This document shows, piece by piece, positions 62,049-64,000 of a stretch of 64,000 nucleotides of DNA (positions within the stretch are counted from its first letter, which is position 1; each line of letters opens with the position of its first letter). Below the pieces are notes generated by a model that ran no database searches, was not told the DNA's origin, and worked only from the letters and a program-made list of their open reading frames with translations. The DNA is from Methanolacinia petrolearia DSM 11571 (GTDB taxonomy: Archaea; Halobacteriota; Methanomicrobia; Methanomicrobiales; Methanomicrobiaceae): contig NC_014507.1 of NCBI RefSeq assembly GCF_000147875.1, positions 1,984,001 to 2,048,000 on the forward strand. Reading direction: 5' to 3'. The position numbers and the translations under genes are program-made.

Positions 62049-63095
62049 ATGAGCGATATCGAAAAAAGAAAATTAACTAGTATTGCACCTTTGTTTGGAT
62101 GCTCTTGTAAACTTCCTGAAACCGAATTGGAAACTTTGTTAGAAGATATAAACATTAGTTATTCTCCAGAAATCTTATGTCCTGGTGATGACGCTGCTGT
62201 CATAAAGATCAATGATGACCTTGCAATTATAAAAACGACAGATTTTTTCACTCCAATTGTAGACGATCCGTATATTCAAGGCAAAATTGCAGCTTGTAAT
62301 GCAACAAATGACGTTTATGCAATGGGAGCAACCGAAATTGTTGGCGTTTTGGCATTATTAGGTATTCCTCGTGAATTACCTCTAGAAAACGCAAGAATGA
62401 TGCTCAAAGGATTTCAGGATTTTTGTAACAGCATAGGCACATCCATTGTTGGAGGCCACACGATAATAAATCCCTGGCCTTTTATTGGAGGAGCTGTAAC
62501 TGCAATATCTTCGCCGGACAAAATAGTTTACCATTCCGGAGCACAACCCGGAGATGTTTTGCTATTGACAAAACCTCTGGGGATACAACCTGCAATGGCA
62601 TCCACACGTTTATCCAGTGAATATTCTTCAATTATTCAATCCACATTAGATTCGGATATTGTAGCTAATGCTGTAAATTTAGCAATAGAATGTATGACTA
62701 CATCAAATCTCAACGCCGCTAAAGCAATTAATGAAGTTGGTGCAAATGCCTTGACAGATGTCACGGGTTTTGGACTATACGGGCATGGATTGAATATTGC
62801 TAGAAAAAGCAACGTATCTTTGAATATTGATTTAATTCCAATTATTTCTGGAACTTTAGAACTATCGGCTCTTTTTGAACATGGTCTTGAAGAAGGAAAA
62901 TCAGCCGAGACTGCCGGAGGGTTATTAATGTCAGTTTCAGAGGAAAATTTGGATGAAATTATTCATTCATTAAATAAGTATAATGTCCCGGCTTATGAAA
63001 TTGGAACTGTTAAAGAAAAAGGAAATGAACACGTTGTCATTGACAATCCTGAAATATTAGAGATTTCATCTCTAAGCGTAAAATTTGAAAGTTGA
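62049..63095 (+). CDS. selD: Selenide, water dikinase (SelD)
   Basis: 348 residues, full length. FGCSCKLPETELETLL near residue 20 holds the catalytic Cys (with a second Cys and the Lys after it), GDDAAVIKI and TTDFFTPIVDDPY form the metal and ATP site, and GGHTIINPWPFIGGAV the next conserved block. The enzyme makes selenophosphate from selenide and ATP. The first catalytic residue is Cys, not Sec. No Sec-synthesis gene is in the window. The ATG follows the TusA-like stop directly, and the DUF2099 gene follows 17 bp later. Confidence 0.95.
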   Translation: MSDIEKRKLTSIAPLFGCSCKLPETELETLLEDINISYSPEILCPGDDAAVIKINDDLAIIKTTDFFTPIVDDPYIQGKIAACNATNDVYAMGATEIVGVLALLGIPRELPLENARMMLKGFQDFCNSIGTSIVGGHTIINPWPFIGGAVTAISSPDKIVYHSGAQPGDVLLLTKPLGIQPAMASTRLSSEYSSIIQSTLDSDIVANAVNLAIECMTTSNLNAAKAINEVGANALTDVTGFGLYGHGLNIARKSNVSLNIDLIPIISGTLELSALFEHGLEEGKSAETAGGLLMSVSEENLDEIIHSLNKYNVPAYEIGTVKEKGNEHVVIDNPEILEISSLSVKFES

Positions 63096-63112
63096 AACAA
63101 TGGAGGTGCTTT

Positions 63113-63964
63113 ATGGATAAAAATGATCATATAATCGAGGTCGCAAAAGGTAGAATTCAAATATCCGATGGAGAAGTAACGGTTATTTCGAAACCAAAGA
63201 TTAAGTCTTGTCCGACATGGCAACGTGTATTAAACATCTCTGGTGAACTAAATGAACCGATTATAAAAGAGATAATCGAAAGAAGAATGGAACTTGGAAA
63301 ACTCTTCCAACCCGACAGAATACTGGAAAGCGACAATTTAATTTTTTCTTTTGGTGCATCGGAATTACTTTTTTGCGCTCTGAATGAGGGTATAATAGAT
63401 GCTGCCGTTTTGGTTTGCGATGGCGCAGGAACAATTATTAGTGACAAGCCAAAGGTTGTCCAGGGTGTTGGGGGATGGATGTCAGGAATGATAAAAACAA
63501 GCCCGATACCTGAAATAATTAGCCGACTGGAAGATTTGGGTACAATTGTTGTTGATAAAGAAAATGCAATTATTAATCCTCTGTATGGAGTTCAAAAAGC
63601 AATTGAAAATGGATATCGCAATATTGCAGTTACAGTAGCTGAAAACGATATTGATCTTATTCCTAAAATTAAGGAATTGGAAAATGGATGCAATATCTCA
63701 ATTTTATCAATTTGTACAGGAGCAATTTCTAAAAAAGAAGCACAAATTCTTACTCAGGCCGATCTCGTCTGGAGTTGTGCCTCAAAGGAGATAAATGAAG
63801 TTGTAGGCCCGGAATCGATTTTTACTACAAGAAGGTGCAAGCCAATTTATGCACTATCAACCAAAGGGAAAAAGATGATTTTGTCTGGTGCATCGCAATA
63901 TACCAGTCATATGGAATTGTTTGTTACTAGTGAGCCTACAACTCAGCCTTATCCATATATCTAA
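63113..63964 (+). CDS. DUF2099/methanogenesis marker protein 8
   Basis: 283 residues from ATG 63113 (GGAGGTG, 5 bp upstream). IEVAKGRIQISDGEVTVISKPKIKSCP, GVGGWMSGMIKTSPIPEII and TGAISKKEAQILTQADLVWSCASKEI are DUF2099 blocks. The family is a genomic marker of methanogens (marker 8), with conserved cysteines in KSCP, VCDGAG and WSCAS, and unknown function. Being last in an operon with DsrE, TusA and SelD links it to sulfur or selenium trafficking. The window ends 36 bp later. Confidence 0.85.
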   Translation: MDKNDHIIEVAKGRIQISDGEVTVISKPKIKSCPTWQRVLNISGELNEPIIKEIIERRMELGKLFQPDRILESDNLIFSFGASELLFCALNEGIIDAAVLVCDGAGTIISDKPKVVQGVGGWMSGMIKTSPIPEIISRLEDLGTIVVDKENAIINPLYGVQKAIENGYRNIAVTVAENDIDLIPKIKELENGCNISILSICTGAISKKEAQILTQADLVWSCASKEINEVVGPESIFTTRRCKPIYALSTKGKKMILSGASQYTSHMELFVTSEPTTQPYPYI

Positions 63965-64000
63965 AAAATTATTTTTAATAAACTCCTTATTATCGGACAT

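Noticed and set aside
1-64000. CRISPR arrays
   Set aside because: No run of regularly spaced identical repeats with unique spacers was found; the repeats present are tRNA-related, iterons or the two-hairpin element.

Overview
The window looks like a chromosomal segment of a hydrogenotrophic methanogen of the order Methanomicrobiales, probably near Methanoplanus/Methanolacinia. This is inferred from an mcrB-mcrG-mcrA operon, a complete [Fe]-hydrogenase (hmd) and FeGP-cofactor (hcgA-G) cluster, a DUF2099 methanogenesis-marker gene, an archaellin, archaeal pilins, archaeal-type ribosomal proteins S15 and S3Ae, archaeal TATA boxes with many apparently leaderless genes, and GGAGGTGAT-type Shine-Dalgarno (SD) sites. 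No sequence search was run; all assignments come from reading motifs.

Layout. 1-5.2 kb: the end of a PhoU/DUF47-like gene, then three tandem paralogous Cache-HAMP membrane sensors, each with its own promoter and a histidine-kinase-like tail lacking the phospho-accepting His and the ATPase. 5.6-8.2 kb: an AhpD-like protein, two AT-rich genes that look foreign, tRNA-Thr(CGU) and a DUF3467 protein. 8.3-23.6 kb: housekeeping and envelope genes (Cas4-like Fe-S protein, DUF155-like, ACT/DUF5612, Sua5, nucleotidyltransferase, peroxiredoxin, an ABC exporter, two type IV pilins behind a palindromic operator, a metal ABC importer with an FmdE-like protein, a methyltransferase, a beta-propeller surface protein, a phosphoribosyltransferase, YwbE).

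23.8-36.1 kb is the methanogenesis core. mcrBGA (minus strand, no mcrC or mcrD between the subunits) is followed by an FrhD-like hydrogenase protease. Divergent from it run hcgA-B-C-D-E-F-G in alphabetical order, then hmd. HcgA-G build the FeGP cofactor that Hmd needs; Hmd and the F420-reducing hydrogenase supply reduced F420, and MCR makes the methane.

36.4-49.7 kb: three secreted surface proteins, tRNA-Gly(CCC), a candidate structured RNA, the rps15-recJ-pcc1-rps3ae translation/tRNA-modification operon, small conserved genes, a PfkB kinase, a DUF2070 membrane protein, and an intact archaellin followed by a broken copy. 49.7-60.9 kb is an accessory island: decayed tRNA-Leu copies beside an intact tRNA-Leu(UAA), a PrimPol-helicase, an Orc1/Cdc6 initiator with an iteron array, a MazF module, an AbrB-like repressor with operators, short basic proteins, gene fragments and a tandem YnfA/SMR-like pair. 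It looks like an integrated, partly decayed plasmid or virus; no integrase was found. 61.4-64 kb: an AT-rich operon of dsrE-like, tusA/yedF-like, selD and DUF2099 genes, a candidate selenium/sulfur pathway.

Non-coding signals of note are a 70-bp two-hairpin repeat in three copies (23.2, 40.5 and 41.1 kb), a four-helix RNA candidate at 41.0 kb, hairpins in the mcrB and dsrE-selD leaders, and two genes (sua5, hcgD) with no AUG/GUG/UUG start.
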